DNA of 64,000 nucleotides from Rhizobacter sp. Root1238 (GCF_001425825.1 NZ_LMDM01000023.1:242213-306212), one strand, 5' to 3'. Shown: positions 1 to 9,767, numbered from the stretch's first letter. The notes: generated from the letters alone by a model not told the origin. Translations and numbers: made by a program.

Positions 1-931
1 CGCGGCCCGCGATGTAGCCCTCCAGCGTCGTGACGCCGAGCGTGGCCGTGCCGCCGAGGGCGGCCAGGTCGCTCTTGCACTGGCCGACCACGCCGACGCC
101 CAGCGCCGACGGCCGCGGCACCACCAGGCTCATCACCACGCTGCGCCGCGTCGCGACCACGCCGTCGATCAGGTCCTGCCCGGCAAACGACGACGAGAAG
201 TGCATGCCCGGGTAGGCGCCGGTGTGCATGTGCTCGATGATGGACAGCACCGGTGCCGCATTGGTGGTGAACATCACGCAATCGAGCTTCAGGTCGAGCA
301 GCTGCTGCGCCACCGGCAGCAGCGAGCCGGCGTTGCGGTCGATCGGCACGACGGCGACGGGTTGCACGCCGAGCCGGCTCAGCGCGTCCTCCATCGCCAG
401 CAGGTTGGCCTTCGAGGTGTCCTTCAGGTGCACGTAGCCGACGCGCTTGAAACCGAACTCCTTCGCGTAGCCCACCATGCGGCGGTACTCCACGTCGTAG
501 CCGGCACGCACGTGCACCGCACCGGACGACGCCGCGCTGCGGATGCCCATGTTGCCGCTGGCGGTGCCGATCAGCGCGATCTGGTTCTTCTCGACCTGCG
601 GCATGCAGGCCTCGGCCGCCGCGCCGCTGGTCAGGCCGACCAGGGCCGCGGCGCCATCGCCGATCAGCTGCTGCACGTTGGCGATGCAGCGGTCCTTGTT
701 GCCGCCGTCGTCGTACACCTGCAGCTCGAAGCGCGGTCCCTTGGGATCGGCCCGGTTGGCGGCGGCGAACGCGGCGAGGATGCCGTCGCGCACGTCGGCG
801 CCATAGCGTGCCTGGGCGCCGGTCAGCGAGGCGCTCTGGCCGAGCGTGACGATGGTGTTGGAGGCGAATGCGGGGCGCGGGAAGCCCGCGCAGGCGGCAG
901 CGCCGCCCATCAGAAGGTCGCGGCGTTTCAT
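1..931 (-). CDS. ABC transporter substrate-binding protein, Leu/Ile/Val-type (partial, 3' end outside window)
   Basis: Periplasmic receptor of the Peripla_BP_6 (branched-chain amino acid type) class. About 310 codons are visible; the C-terminus lies beyond base 1. It starts MKRRDLLMGGAAA, with a twin-arginine-like n-region and a hydrophobic stretch ending PAFA, consistent with export. The next segment carries the family's GQSASLTG pattern, and LVGLTSGAAAEAC is seen further in. It is a close paralogue of the gene immediately upstream (943-2073), which ends 12 bp before this start, so both are probably co-transcribed. No permease or ATPase is visible here; they may lie beyond the window edge, or the pair may be orphan receptors. 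The ligand cannot be read from sequence. Confidence 0.85.
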   Translation of the reverse strand, partial: MKRRDLLMGGAAACAGFPRPAFASNTIVTLGQSASLTGAQARYGADVRDGILAAFAAANRADPKGPRFELQVYDDGGNKDRCIANVQQLIGDGAAALVGLTSGAAAEACMPQVEKNQIALIGTASGNMGIRSAASSGAVHVRAGYDVEYRRMVGYAKEFGFKRVGYVHLKDTSKANLLAMEDALSRLGVQPVAVVPIDRNAGSLLPVAQQLLDLKLDCVMFTTNAAPVLSIIEHMHTGAYPGMHFSSSFAGQDLIDGVVATRRSVVMSLVVPRPSALGVGVVGQCKSDLAALGGTATLGVTTLEGYIAGR

Positions 932-942
932 GCGCTGCCCCT

Positions 943-2073
943 TCAGCCGACGAGACGGCCGTAGCGGTCGATCGCGATCAGGTCGACATAGCGCGAGCCG
1001 TGCGGGGTGCCGGCGAACTCGACCTTGTAGCCGCCCAGGTCGCTGCGCAGCCCGGCCAGCGAATCCTTCATGCGGGCGCGGTTCAGCGTGCCGGCCTTCG
1101 CGGCCGCCAGCGCCGCCTCGACCGCGATGCGTCCGCTGATGTAGCCCTCGAGCGTCGTGATGCCCAGCCGCGCGCCGTTGTTCAGCAGTGCCAGGTCGCG
1201 CTGGCATTGCGCGACCACGTTGACGCCCATCTGCGTCGGGCGCGGCACCACCATGCTCATCACGCAGCTCTGCTTGCGCGAGGTCAGCGTGTCGATCAGG
1301 TCCTGGCCGGCGAACGACGACGCATAGAACAGCCCGGCGTACTTGCCGCGCACCAGGTGGTCGATGATCTTGCCGACCGGCCCGGCGTTGGCGGTGAACA
1401 GCACGCAGTCGAGGCGGGCGGCCAGCAGCTCGTTGGCGATGCCATCGAACGAGGTGGCGTTGCGGTCGATGCCGATCGACACCTTGGGCTGGATCGACAG
1501 CGCCGACAGCGCGGCGTTCATCGCCTCCATGTTGGCCTTCGAGGTGTCGTTCAGGTAGACGACCCCGATGCGCTGCATGCCGAAGTCCTTCACGTAGCCG
1601 ACCATGCGCTTGTATTCGGCGTCGTAGCCGGCGCGCACGTGGAAGGCGCCGCTGATGTTGCTGCCGCGGATGCCCATGTTGCCGCTGGCGGTGCCGAGCA
1701 TCGCGATCTGCGCATCCTCGATCACCGGCACGCAGGCTTCGGCGCCGGCGCCGCTGGTCAGGCCGATCAGCGCGGTCGAGCCGCTCTCGACCAGCTGCAT
1801 CACGTTCTTCATGCAGCGGCTGCGCACGCCGCCGTCGTCGAGCGTCTGCAGGTCGAAGTGAAGCCCGGTGGCGGCTTCGGTGGTGTTCGCCGCGGCAAAG
1901 GCAGCGGCGATGCCGTTCTGCACGTCGCGGCCGTAGCTGGCCTGGCCACCGGTCAGCGAGGCCGACTGGCCGAAGCTGATGGTGCGGGCGCCGGCGGCGC
2001 GCGACGGCGCCAGCGGCAGGAGGCTCACGCCGGCAGCCCCGGAGGCGGCCAGCAACAGGTTTCTGCGCTTCAT
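943..2073 (-). CDS. ABC transporter substrate-binding protein, Leu/Ile/Val-type
   Basis: A 376-residue periplasmic binding protein of the Peripla_BP_6 class. The start MKRRNLLLAASGAAG was chosen because GGGAGAG sits 6 nt before this ATG; an ATG two codons upstream directly abuts that Shine-Dalgarno, and a longer frame to 2100 has none. A Tat/Sec-like signal ends near SRAAG. GQSASLTGGQASYG and LTSGAGAEACVP are hallmarks shared with its downstream paralogue (1-931), 12 bp away in the same operon. Such proteins usually deliver amino acids or small organic acids to an ABC importer, but the substrate is unknown and no transporter subunits are visible. Confidence 0.9.
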   Translation of the reverse strand: MKRRNLLLAASGAAGVSLLPLAPSRAAGARTISFGQSASLTGGQASYGRDVQNGIAAAFAAANTTEAATGLHFDLQTLDDGGVRSRCMKNVMQLVESGSTALIGLTSGAGAEACVPVIEDAQIAMLGTASGNMGIRGSNISGAFHVRAGYDAEYKRMVGYVKDFGMQRIGVVYLNDTSKANMEAMNAALSALSIQPKVSIGIDRNATSFDGIANELLAARLDCVLFTANAGPVGKIIDHLVRGKYAGLFYASSFAGQDLIDTLTSRKQSCVMSMVVPRPTQMGVNVVAQCQRDLALLNNGARLGITTLEGYISGRIAVEAALAAAKAGTLNRARMKDSLAGLRSDLGGYKVEFAGTPHGSRYVDLIAIDRYGRLVG

Positions 2074-2249
2074 GTTCATCTCTCCCTGAGACCACGTCAT
2101 GGCGACGTGATCGGATTTCGACGAAGTGAAGCGAAGGCTGAAGCGGGCGTTGCCGGGCCTTACGACGGTAGCACTTGGTTTCGCGCCGTTAGGTGAAAGC
2201 GAGCTTGAAAGTTCGCAAAGACCTGACGTGAACGCGTTCGCTCAGCAGT

Positions 2250-2540
2250 TCAACCGCCGGTGGCGATCGGCGCCTTCGAGTCGCGATTCGGTTCGGCGCG
2301 CTTCGGGTTGCGCTCGGCGGTGCGGGTCTCGGCGGATGCCGGCGCGTCGTGGCGCATCGTGCCGGCGAACTCGCCGCCCATCGGCAGCGTGCCCTGGGCG
2401 CGGGCGTCGATCAGTTCGGCACGCACTTGTGCGCGGGTCTTCGGCGCGGCGGTGTCCTGGGCCATCACGGCAACACTGCCGACGGCGAGCAGCAGGGTGG
2501 CGAGAACGGGGAGGGCGTGGCGGGTGGCAATGCGGTTCAT
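2250..2540 (-). CDS. DUF4148 family small exported protein
   Basis: A 96-residue protein with a signal peptide (residues 1-28, ending VAVMAQ) followed by the DUF4148 core, recognised from TRAQVRAELIDARAQGTLP. The family consists of small periplasmic proteins abundant in Burkholderiales whose function is not established. GGAG lies 6 nt before the ATG, supporting this start. The C-terminal part is hydrophilic and low in complexity. It stands alone between the binding-protein operon and the chitinase-like gene. Confidence 0.8.
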   Translation of the reverse strand: MNRIATRHALPVLATLLLAVGSVAVMAQDTAAPKTRAQVRAELIDARAQGTLPMGGEFAGTMRHDAPASAETRTAERNPKRAEPNRDSKAPIATGG

Positions 2541-2695
2541 GGTTCACTCCATCGGGTGGGTTCGACGGCGACCTGTCGTCGATGGAGCGAACTGTGGCGG
2601 TGCGGCGCCGCCGGCGACACCGCGATGCGACGAGGGGCTCGCCGCGGTCGCGAAGCGTCGCCGGCGCGACGCGAACGGCCGGCCTCAGCCTGTCA

Positions 2696-3859
2696 TCAAG
2701 GCACCAGCGGTCCCAACTGCTTCGCGAACGGGTAGCCCTGCAGCGCGTCGTTGTTGATCTGCCAGTCGAAGGCGCCGCGCACCTTCGGGTAGCGTGCCTT
2801 GATCTGCGTCCACACGCTGACCGCCGTCTCGATGGTCTCGTAGTTGTACGCCTGCGGGTCGACGCCGAAGCCGATCACCACGTGCTCCGGACCGAGCAGC
2901 GTCATCCACAGGTCCACGTTCGGCAATATCCAGTTCGGGTCCGCGAGGTTCGGGCCGTCGTAGTACTGCGGGGCACAGTAGTCCAGCGCGCCGGCGTCCA
3001 GCATCGCCTTGCAGAAGGCCTGGTCGACCTGGTTCCACGGGGCCGGCGGCGCCGAGATGATGAAGCCGGGGTGGCGGCGCTTCAACTCCTTCGCTATCCA
3101 GATCATCTCGCCGGTGTCGGGCGACTGCGAACCCTCGAAGGTGTTGAAGTCCAGTCCGTCGAAGCCCTGCCACTGCGTGTACAGCGCATCGATGCTGTCG
3201 ACGAAGGTGGTCGATCTGGCGCGGTCGGGGAAGGACATGCCGAAGCCGGCCCCACCAACCGACAGGATGATCTTTCGCTTCTGCACGCTGCGCGCGTACT
3301 GCATGTCCTCGACCCAGTGCGTCCAGGCGCCGTTGCCGTCGGCCGGGGCCTGCCAGCGCACGTTGCCCGAGGTGTCGCCACCCGGCGGCGTCGCGGCGAA
3401 CAGGTAGACGAGGTTGAAGTGCGGATCGATGTCGCGCAGCCGGATCGGCGAGCCGACCCACCAGGGGTAGTAGCCGCCGACGATGGCACTCGCTGCAGGC
3501 GCGGGCGCCGGTGCGGGAGAGGGCGCCGGAGCCGGTGCGGGAGCCGGCGCAGGGGCCGGTGCCGGAGCAGGGGCGGGCGAAGGCGCCGGTGCGTTCCCAC
3601 AGGGCCCGTCGGTCACCCACGGCTGCCCGCTGCCCGGCGGCCCGCTGTGCGGGTTCGGGTTCTCGTCGATCGTGCGGTAGGCCGCGGTGTAGTTGGTCAG
3701 GTTCTGGCTGACGTGGCTGCCGCCAGCGTACGAGGTGCTGCGGTCCCACGCAGGTGCGCACACCGGGTTCGCGGCTGCCGCGGCGCCGGCGGCGAAGATC
3801 GCGCTGGCCGCGAGTACCAGGTCGAAGACGCGCGAACGTTGGAGGGAGGTCGAACTCAT
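2696..3859 (-). CDS. Secreted GH18 chitinase-like protein with N-terminal chitin-binding module
   Basis: 387 residues. A signal peptide (1-29) is followed by a CBM5/12-like chitin-binding module (about 34-87: CAPAWDRSTSYAGGSHV, then the aromatic pattern NYTAAYRT), a Pro-Ala linker (about 90-124) and a GH18-like barrel (about 127-387) beginning GGYYPWWV. AGGA 7 nt upstream supports the start; an in-frame ATG 14 codons earlier has none. The barrel has SVGGAG, the usual SxGG strand. The catalytic strand reads DGLDFNTFE (D234 to E242), not the canonical DGxDxDxE: it has an extra residue and Asn in place of the middle Asp. It is probably secreted and chitin-binding; activity should be regarded as unproven. 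Confidence 0.8.
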   Translation of the reverse strand: MSSTSLQRSRVFDLVLAASAIFAAGAAAAANPVCAPAWDRSTSYAGGSHVSQNLTNYTAAYRTIDENPNPHSGPPGSGQPWVTDGPCGNAPAPSPAPAPAPAPAPAPAPAPAPSPAPAPAPAASAIVGGYYPWWVGSPIRLRDIDPHFNLVYLFAATPPGGDTSGNVRWQAPADGNGAWTHWVEDMQYARSVQKRKIILSVGGAGFGMSFPDRARSTTFVDSIDALYTQWQGFDGLDFNTFEGSQSPDTGEMIWIAKELKRRHPGFIISAPPAPWNQVDQAFCKAMLDAGALDYCAPQYYDGPNLADPNWILPNVDLWMTLLGPEHVVIGFGVDPQAYNYETIETAVSVWTQIKARYPKVRGAFDWQINNDALQGYPFAKQLGPLVP

Positions 3860-4095
3860 CGTTTTCCTTTCAAACTGCAAAAGCGGTTGTCGGAAAAGCA
3901 CGAGTCACGACATCGACTGCGGCAGCGCCATGACCCATGCTCAGGGCCGAGAAAGCGGACTGCCTTTCGATCGGAAACTGATCGTATAACCATTTAAATA
4001 CCAATAAGTTCCAATTGGCTACCACGTGCAACGGCAGCGTCGCGGACGCAGCGTGGGGCACGCCGCGTCCGCCGTCGCTCAGGTGAGCGGACCGC
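3860..4095. other. Intergenic region, locally AT-rich
   Basis: 236 bp between the chitinase-like gene and the end of the TonB receptor. The segment at about 3975-4015 is conspicuously AT-rich for this genome (ATTTAAATACC) and is the likely promoter region of the chitinase-like gene. No clear -35/-10 pair or operator could be assigned, and no gene is seen. Confidence 0.4.
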
Positions 4096-6207
4096 TCAGA
4101 AGCTGACGCGCACGCCGGTCTTCACCGACCGCCCCGGCAACGGCGACAGGTCCCGCACCGTCTGCACCGTCGACGCGCTGTACGCCAGTTTGTCGCCCAG
4201 GTTGCCGAGCTTCAGGAACCACAGCGCATCGCTGGTGCCGATCGCGAAATGCCGCGCCAGCGACGCGTTGACGATCGTGTAGCCGTCGGTCGACACGTCG
4301 GTGGACGGTACGCGGTTCTGCTTCGCCGCGCTGTCCACCTCCAGGCGCGCGCTCCACGGCCCGCTGTCGACATCCAGCCCCACCAACGTGCGCAGCGGTG
4401 CCACGCGCGGCAGCGCCTCGCCGGTGTCGAGGTTGGTCGCACGCGTGTAGTCGAGCTTGCCGTCCAGCCCCAGCGTCCAGCCGTCCTGCCGCAGCAGGCG
4501 GTGCTTGCCGTTGATCTCGATGCCGTTCAGCCGCGCCCGCACCGCGCGGAACGCGTACTCGGGGAACGATTCCGGGCCGTCATCGCCCTCGGCCTCGATC
4601 TGCTGGCCGGTTGCCTCCAGCGAGATGAAGCGCGAGAAGCGCGTGCTGAACGCGCCCAGGCGCAGTTCGTTGCCGTCGTCCTTCCATGCGAGCGCCACGT
4701 CGATGTTGTTGCCGCGTTCCACGCCAAGGTTCACGTCGCCGCGCTCGAACGCGCCGGTCGCCGCATGCACGCCGTTCGCATACAGCTCGAACGAGGTCGG
4801 CGCGCGCTCGGTGTAGCTCAGCGAGCCGCTCAGCGACCAGGTCGGCGTCAGCTTGTAGACGTTCGCGAGCGACGCGCTGCGCACCGGGAAACTGCGCGCA
4901 TCCGCCGCACCGAACTTCGGCTCGGCCGCATCAGCGGCGTCGCCGTCCGACGTGATCCGCGCATGCTCCACGCGCAACCCGGCGGTCAGCGTGCCGCCGC
5001 TCCAGGCCAGGTCCTCCAGCGCGAACAGCGCCTGCCGCTTCGTGCGCGTGCTGGGCACGAACGCTTCATCGCCGAGTGCCGAGAAATCGAAGTCCTCGAC
5101 CTGCAGCCCGACCACGCCCTGCACCGGCCCGATCGCCGCATGCGTGGCTTCCACCCGCAGTTCGTCGCCCGAGGTCTTGAAGGTGGTGCCGACCGCGCCG
5201 GTGCCGGTGTCGACTTCCTGGTGCTGGTAGCGCGTGTGGTTGAAGCTCGCGCGCAGCCCGGTGAATGGGCCGTCGAGCCGCTTCACTTCGCCGGCCAGGC
5301 CGACGTGGTCGCGTTTCATGTCGATGTCGACGTCCGGCTCGGCAACCGCGCCGTAGGTGCTGCGGTAGGTGTCGACCGACAGCCCCACGTAGCCCTGGTC
5401 GAAGAACACCGAGCCGCCGACCGAGCCGCCATGCGTGTCGCTGGCCGATGCCCGCACGCGCTTCGTCTCCGGCTGGTCCTCGCCGTCGGCGCGCGGCGTG
5501 AAGCTCGGCACGTGCAGGTCCGAGGTCTTGCGGCCGAAGGTGTCCACATGCAGCCCGAACTGGCCGTTGCCGGTCTCCAGCAACGCCGCGCCGCCGCGCT
5601 CGGCATCGGCACCGCCCACACGCACTTCGGCCGAGCCGCCCAGCCCGGTGATCGGGCTCGACGGGATGCGGTTGTCCAGCGTGTTGACGACCCCGCCGAC
5701 CGCGCTGCCGCCATACAGCAGCGCACCCGGGCCGCGCAGCACCTCGATGCGGTCGGCGATCAGCGGATCGATCGGCACCGCATGGTCGAAGCTCAGGCTC
5801 GACGCATCGAGCGAGCCGCCGGCATTGCTGAGCATGCGCACGCGGTCGCCGTCGAGTCCACGGATCACCGGCCGGTTCGCGTTCGGGCCGAAGTACGTCG
5901 ACGACACGCCGGGCGTGCCGTTCAGCGTCTCGCCGATCGAGCTGCCGCGGCGCAGCGTCAGTTCATCGCCGGTCAGCACCGAGACCGGCACGGCGACTTC
6001 GCTGCGGCCGAGCGGGTTGCCGGTGATCACGACCGTGTCGAGCCGGGTGGGGGCGCTGGCCGCGGCAGCGGGAGCGAGGGCCGCCGCCGGGGCTGCGGAT
6101 GCCGCCGGGGTGGAGGCGTCCGGACTGGACTGCGCGAACGCGGCAGACGAGAAGGCGAGGGAGATGGCCACGGACACGGCGTGGCGCTTCGAGACGAGCG
6201 AATTCAT
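4096..6207 (-). CDS. znuD: TonB-dependent outer-membrane receptor, ZnuD-like
   Basis: 703 residues: signal peptide (ending AAFAQ), Ala/Pro-rich spacer, plug domain (about 55-170) and a 22-strand-type barrel ending in the C-terminal Phe (TGVRVSF) expected of outer-membrane proteins. The plug carries the ZnuD-family signatures RPVIRGLDGDRVRM, SLSFDHAVPIDPL and EVLRGPGALLYGGSAVGGVV. In Neisseria, ZnuD takes up zinc (and can bind haem) under Zur control. GGAAG stands 7 nt before the ATG. A small His-rich membrane protein lies 84 bp upstream on the same strand, suggesting a metal-uptake pair. No Zur box was recognised by eye, so zinc specificity is inferred from family resemblance only. Confidence 0.85.
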   Translation of the reverse strand: MNSLVSKRHAVSVAISLAFSSAAFAQSSPDASTPAASAAPAAALAPAAAASAPTRLDTVVITGNPLGRSEVAVPVSVLTGDELTLRRGSSIGETLNGTPGVSSTYFGPNANRPVIRGLDGDRVRMLSNAGGSLDASSLSFDHAVPIDPLIADRIEVLRGPGALLYGGSAVGGVVNTLDNRIPSSPITGLGGSAEVRVGGADAERGGAALLETGNGQFGLHVDTFGRKTSDLHVPSFTPRADGEDQPETKRVRASASDTHGGSVGGSVFFDQGYVGLSVDTYRSTYGAVAEPDVDIDMKRDHVGLAGEVKRLDGPFTGLRASFNHTRYQHQEVDTGTGAVGTTFKTSGDELRVEATHAAIGPVQGVVGLQVEDFDFSALGDEAFVPSTRTKRQALFALEDLAWSGGTLTAGLRVEHARITSDGDAADAAEPKFGAADARSFPVRSASLANVYKLTPTWSLSGSLSYTERAPTSFELYANGVHAATGAFERGDVNLGVERGNNIDVALAWKDDGNELRLGAFSTRFSRFISLEATGQQIEAEGDDGPESFPEYAFRAVRARLNGIEINGKHRLLRQDGWTLGLDGKLDYTRATNLDTGEALPRVAPLRTLVGLDVDSGPWSARLEVDSAAKQNRVPSTDVSTDGYTIVNASLARHFAIGTSDALWFLKLGNLGDKLAYSASTVQTVRDLSPLPGRSVKTGVRVSF

Positions 6208-6291
6208 GGGGAAACTTCCGGCAAAGCTGATGAAGCCGGGGCCGGCGTGCGCATGCGCAGCCGGGCCCGGTGACGAACCTCGAGAGGCGGA

Positions 6292-6675
6292 TCAGCTCAG
6301 GGAAGGGGGCCCTCGGGCGAGGAAGCCCGAGGATTGCGCGGCGATGTGCCAGCCGCTGTGCAGCGCCACCGGCGTCTGCGTGAACTCGACGGCGGCGAAG
6401 GCCGGCGTTGCGCCGTGCATGGCGTCGCCATGGCTCAACTGGTCGTAGACGTCGCAATCGCCGCCGTGCTGGTGGCCGGCGAACAGCTTGGCCACCCAGC
6501 CGGAATCGGCCGCCTTCGCCACCGTGGCGGTCGACACCGTGCCTGGCGCGTGCCGCATGTGCGCGATCCCGTGCATCAGCCCCAGCGCCTGCGCGAGCAC
6601 GAGCGACACGAGCAGCACGACCGCGAAGGCGATGCGGCGCGAGGCACGGGTGAGGGCGATGGGATGGGACAGCAT
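6292..6675 (-). CDS. Small His-rich membrane protein linked to znuD
   Basis: 127 residues. One N-terminal hydrophobic segment (about 13-33, [19 protein letters not shown]) is followed by a probably periplasmic region rich in His ([25 protein letters not shown]). The spacing [11 protein letters not shown] resembles the short C-x-x-x-D-x-L-x-H-x-D stretch of DUF2946-like proteins found near metal TonB receptors in Betaproteobacteria. The role is unknown; metal handling is an inference from the His content and the downstream znuD-like gene. No good Shine-Dalgarno precedes this ATG, and the frame stays open to 6750, so the start is uncertain. Confidence 0.6.
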   Translation of the reverse strand: MLSHPIALTRASRRIAFAVVLLVSLVLAQALGLMHGIAHMRHAPGTVSTATVAKAADSGWVAKLFAGHQHGGDCDVYDQLSHGDAMHGATPAFAAVEFTQTPVALHSGWHIAAQSSGFLARGPPSLS

Positions 6676-6743
6676 GGGAGGGCGCGAAGGCCGCGAGCAT
6701 AGCAAACGGTGACAAATCCGCCCGCCGGCCCGGCGATGACCGT

Positions 6744-9158
6744 GTGGCAAACTCCGCCGCTTTCGTGCTCTACAGGCCTCTGGCAGGCCCCCTCGTTTTG
6801 GACAAGATTCTTCTGCAGATCGCCGCCGAGCTGAAGGTTCGGCCGGTGCAAGTGAACGCCGCGGTGCAACTGCTGGACGGCGGGGCCACGGTGCCCTTCA
6901 TCGCCCGCTACCGCAAGGAAGCCACCGACAACCTCGACGACATCCAGCTGCGCGAGCTCGAATCCCGCCTGGCGTACCTGCGCGAGCTCGAAGACCGCCG
7001 CGAGGCCGTGCTGAAGAGCATCGACGAGCAGGGCAAGCTGACACCCGCGCTGCGGGCCGCGATCGAGGCCGCGCCGACCAAGCAGGAGCTCGAAGACCTC
7101 TACCTGCCGTTCAAGCCGCGCCGCCGCACCAAGGGCATGATCGCCCGCGAGGCCGGGCTGGAGCCGCTGGCCGACAAGCTGTTCGCCGACCCGTCGCTCG
7201 ACCCGGCCACCGAAGCGGTCGCCTTCATCAACGCCGAAGGCGGTTTTGCCGATGCACTCGCGGTGCTCGACGGCGTGCGCGACCTGCTCAGCGAGCGCTG
7301 GGCCGAAGACGCCGCGCTGGTCGGCAAGCTGCGCAGCTGGCTGTGGGACGAAGGCCTGCTGCGTTCGAAGCTGATGGACGGCAAGGACGTCAACCACCCG
7401 GACGTCTCCAAGTTCCGCGACTACTTCGAATACGACGAGCCGATCAACCGCGTGCCGTCGCACCGCGCGCTCGCGGTGTTCCGCGGCCGCACGCTCGAGT
7501 TCCTCGATGCGAAGCTGGTGCTCGATGAAGAGGTCGTGCCCGGCCAGCCGACGATCGCCGAAGGCCGCATTGCGGTGCACCTCGGCTGGAGCCACAAGAA
7601 GCGCCCCGCCGACGACCTGATCCGCAAGACCATCGGCTGGACCTGGAAGGTCAAGCTCAGCCTGAGCCTGGAGCGCGACCTGTTCAGCCGGCTGCGCGAA
7701 GAGGCCGAGAAGGTCGCGATCAAGGTGTTCGCCGAGAACCTGCGCGACCTGCTGCTGGCCGCACCGGCCGGCCCACGCGTCGTGATGGGGCTGGACCCCG
7801 GCATCCGCACCGGCGTGAAGGTCGCGGTGGTCGACGCGACCGGCAAGGTGCTGGACACCCACACCGTCTACCCGCACGAGCCGCGCAACGACTGGGAAGG
7901 CTCGCTGCACACGCTGGGCCGGCTGTGCGCGACGCACGGCGTCAACCTGATCGCGATCGGCAACGGCACCGCCAGCCGCGAGACCGACAAGCTCGCGTCC
8001 GACCTGATCAAGCGCATCCAGCAGCTCGCCCCGGGCACCCACATCGAGAAGGTGGTGGTCAGCGAGGCCGGCGCGTCGGTCTACTCCGCCAGCGAATACG
8101 CGAGCAAGGAATTGCCCGACCTCGACGTCAGCCTGCGCGGTGCGGTCAGCATCGCGCGGCGCCTGCAGGACCCGCTCGCCGAGCTGGTGAAGATCGAGCC
8201 GAAGAGCATCGGTGTCGGCCAGTACCAGCACGACGTGAACCAGAGCGAGCTGGCGCGCAGCCTCGACACGGTGATCGAAGACTGCGTGAACTCGGTCGGC
8301 GTCGACCTGAACACCGCGTCGGCACCGCTGCTGTCGCGCGTGTCGGGCCTGAGCAGCGCGGTGGCCGCGAGCATCGTGCGCTGGCGCGATGCGAACGGCG
8401 CGTTCCGCAACCGCCAGCAGTTGCTGGACGTCAGCGGGCTCGGCGCGAAGACCTTCGAGCAGAGTGCCGGCTTCCTGCGCATCCGCGGCGGCGACAACCC
8501 GCTCGACCAGTCGGGCGTGCACCCGGAAACCTACCCGGTGGTCGAGAAGATCATGGCCGCGGTCAACAAGCCGGCGGCCGAGGTGATGGGCCGCAGCGAC
8601 GTGATCCGCGCGCTGAAGCCCGAGGCCTTCGCCAGCGACAAGTTCGGCGCGATCACGGTGAAGGACATCTTCGCCGAGCTGGAGAAGCCGGGCCGCGACC
8701 CGCGGCCGGACTTCAAGGTGGCGCGTTTCAACGACGGCGTCGAGGACCTGAAGGACCTGCAGCCGGGCATGACGCTCGAAGGCACCGTCAGCAACGTCGC
8801 GCAGTTCGGCGCCTTCATCGACCTGGGCGTGCACCAGGACGGGCTGGTGCATGTGAGCCAGTTGAGCAACAAGTTCGTCAACGATGCGCGCGAGGTCGTG
8901 AAGACCGGCGATATCGTCAAGGTCAAGGTGCTCGAGGTCGACCTGGCGCGCAAGCGCATCTCGCTGACGATGAAACTCGATGCGGTGGTCGCACCGCGCG
9001 GCGAGCGCCAGGGCGACAACAGTTTCCGGCCGGCGGGGCGGGGCGAGCGCAGCGGCGGCGGTGGTGGCGGAGGTGGTCACCGCGCACCGCAGCAGCAAGC
9101 CTCGTCGCAGCAATCCGCGATGGCGGCTGCCTTTGCGAAGCTGCAAGGCAAGGGCTGA
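6744..9158 (+). CDS. tex: Tex family RNA-binding transcriptional accessory protein
   Basis: About 804 residues from the first in-frame GTG. Order: Tex N-terminal helical domain ([17 protein letters not shown]), YqgF/RuvX-like nuclease fold (from about 347, [16 protein letters not shown]), tandem helix-hairpin-helix (from about 519, [13 protein letters not shown]), S1 RNA-binding domain (about 672-743, [17 protein letters not shown]), and a Gly-rich tail with a run of eight glycines. Tex proteins bind nucleic acid and influence transcription and stress survival. The start is uncertain: homologues typically begin close to [12 protein letters not shown], corresponding to a TTG at 6798 preceded by AGG; GTG codons at 6744 and 6765 are alternatives. 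It is divergent from the znuD pair. Confidence 0.93.
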   Translation: MANSAAFVLYRPLAGPLVLDKILLQIAAELKVRPVQVNAAVQLLDGGATVPFIARYRKEATDNLDDIQLRELESRLAYLRELEDRREAVLKSIDEQGKLTPALRAAIEAAPTKQELEDLYLPFKPRRRTKGMIAREAGLEPLADKLFADPSLDPATEAVAFINAEGGFADALAVLDGVRDLLSERWAEDAALVGKLRSWLWDEGLLRSKLMDGKDVNHPDVSKFRDYFEYDEPINRVPSHRALAVFRGRTLEFLDAKLVLDEEVVPGQPTIAEGRIAVHLGWSHKKRPADDLIRKTIGWTWKVKLSLSLERDLFSRLREEAEKVAIKVFAENLRDLLLAAPAGPRVVMGLDPGIRTGVKVAVVDATGKVLDTHTVYPHEPRNDWEGSLHTLGRLCATHGVNLIAIGNGTASRETDKLASDLIKRIQQLAPGTHIEKVVVSEAGASVYSASEYASKELPDLDVSLRGAVSIARRLQDPLAELVKIEPKSIGVGQYQHDVNQSELARSLDTVIEDCVNSVGVDLNTASAPLLSRVSGLSSAVAASIVRWRDANGAFRNRQQLLDVSGLGAKTFEQSAGFLRIRGGDNPLDQSGVHPETYPVVEKIMAAVNKPAAEVMGRSDVIRALKPEAFASDKFGAITVKDIFAELEKPGRDPRPDFKVARFNDGVEDLKDLQPGMTLEGTVSNVAQFGAFIDLGVHQDGLVHVSQLSNKFVNDAREVVKTGDIVKVKVLEVDLARKRISLTMKLDAVVAPRGERQGDNSFRPAGRGERSGGGGGGGGHRAPQQQASSQQSAMAAAFAKLQGKG

Positions 9159-9227
9159 GCCGCGGCCGGCGAATCAGGGCACCATGCGCGATCTGACGCT
9201 TCAGACACTTCACTGAGGAACCCAGCG

Positions 9228-9761
9228 ATGAACACACGCCTTCGACCTCTCGCGCTCGCCCTGATGCTCGGCAGCGCCGCGCTGCTCGGCGCCTGCGCCC
9301 ACGCGCCCGGCCCGAGCGCCACGGCGACCCTGCTGCCCACCACCGGCAATGCCGCGGTCGGCGTCGTCACCTTCCAGATGGTCGGCGATCGGGTGCTCGT
9401 CAAGGGCAAGGTGCGCGGCCTGAAGCCGAACCAGGACCACGGCTTCCATGCGCACGAGAAGGGCGATTGCTCCAGCGGCGACGGCATGAGCGCCGGCGGC
9501 CACTTCAACCCGACCGGCAAGCCGCACGGCTCTCCGCTGGGTGACCACCATGCAGGCGACATGCCGGCGATCACCGCCGATGCGAACGGCGTCGCCGACT
9601 TCGAGTTCATGCTGAGCGACGTGACCATCGGCTCCGGCCCGACCGACCTGGTCGGCCACGGCCTGATCGTGCATGCGAGCCAGGACGACTACGCGACGCA
9701 GCCGACCGGCAACTCCGGCGCCCGCATCGCCTGCGGCGTCATCAAGAGAGACCCGCACTGA
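9228..9761 (+). CDS. sodC: Cu/Zn superoxide dismutase family lipoprotein
   Basis: 177 residues with a lipoprotein signal (LLGAC, modified Cys23), so probably anchored in the periplasm. The SodC fold is clear: GFHAHEKGDC gives two copper His and the first disulfide Cys, GGHFNP the bridging His, PHGSPLGDHHAGDM the zinc-site residues, and GLIVHASQDDYATQPTGNSG the last copper His and active-site loop, with RIACGVI completing the disulfide. It converts superoxide to peroxide and oxygen outside the cytoplasm. It lies 69 bp after tex and is followed 6 bp after its stop by a short perfect hairpin. Confidence 0.93.
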   Translation: MNTRLRPLALALMLGSAALLGACAHAPGPSATATLLPTTGNAAVGVVTFQMVGDRVLVKGKVRGLKPNQDHGFHAHEKGDCSSGDGMSAGGHFNPTGKPHGSPLGDHHAGDMPAITADANGVADFEFMLSDVTIGSGPTDLVGHGLIVHASQDDYATQPTGNSGARIACGVIKRDPH

Positions 9762-9767
9762 CCGCAG

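Noticed and set aside
3495..3590. Repetitive GC-rich tract that could be taken for a tandem repeat element
   Set aside because: It encodes the Pro-Ala linker of the chitinase-like protein; irregular codon repeats are expected there.
6311..6332. CCTCGGGC/GCCCGAGG hairpin
   Set aside because: It lies within the coding end of the His-rich membrane protein gene and has no T-run, so it was not called a terminator.
9050..9085. GGTGGCGG-type repeat near the end of tex
   Set aside because: This is the coding sequence of the Gly-rich C-terminal tail, a normal Tex feature, not an independent repeat.
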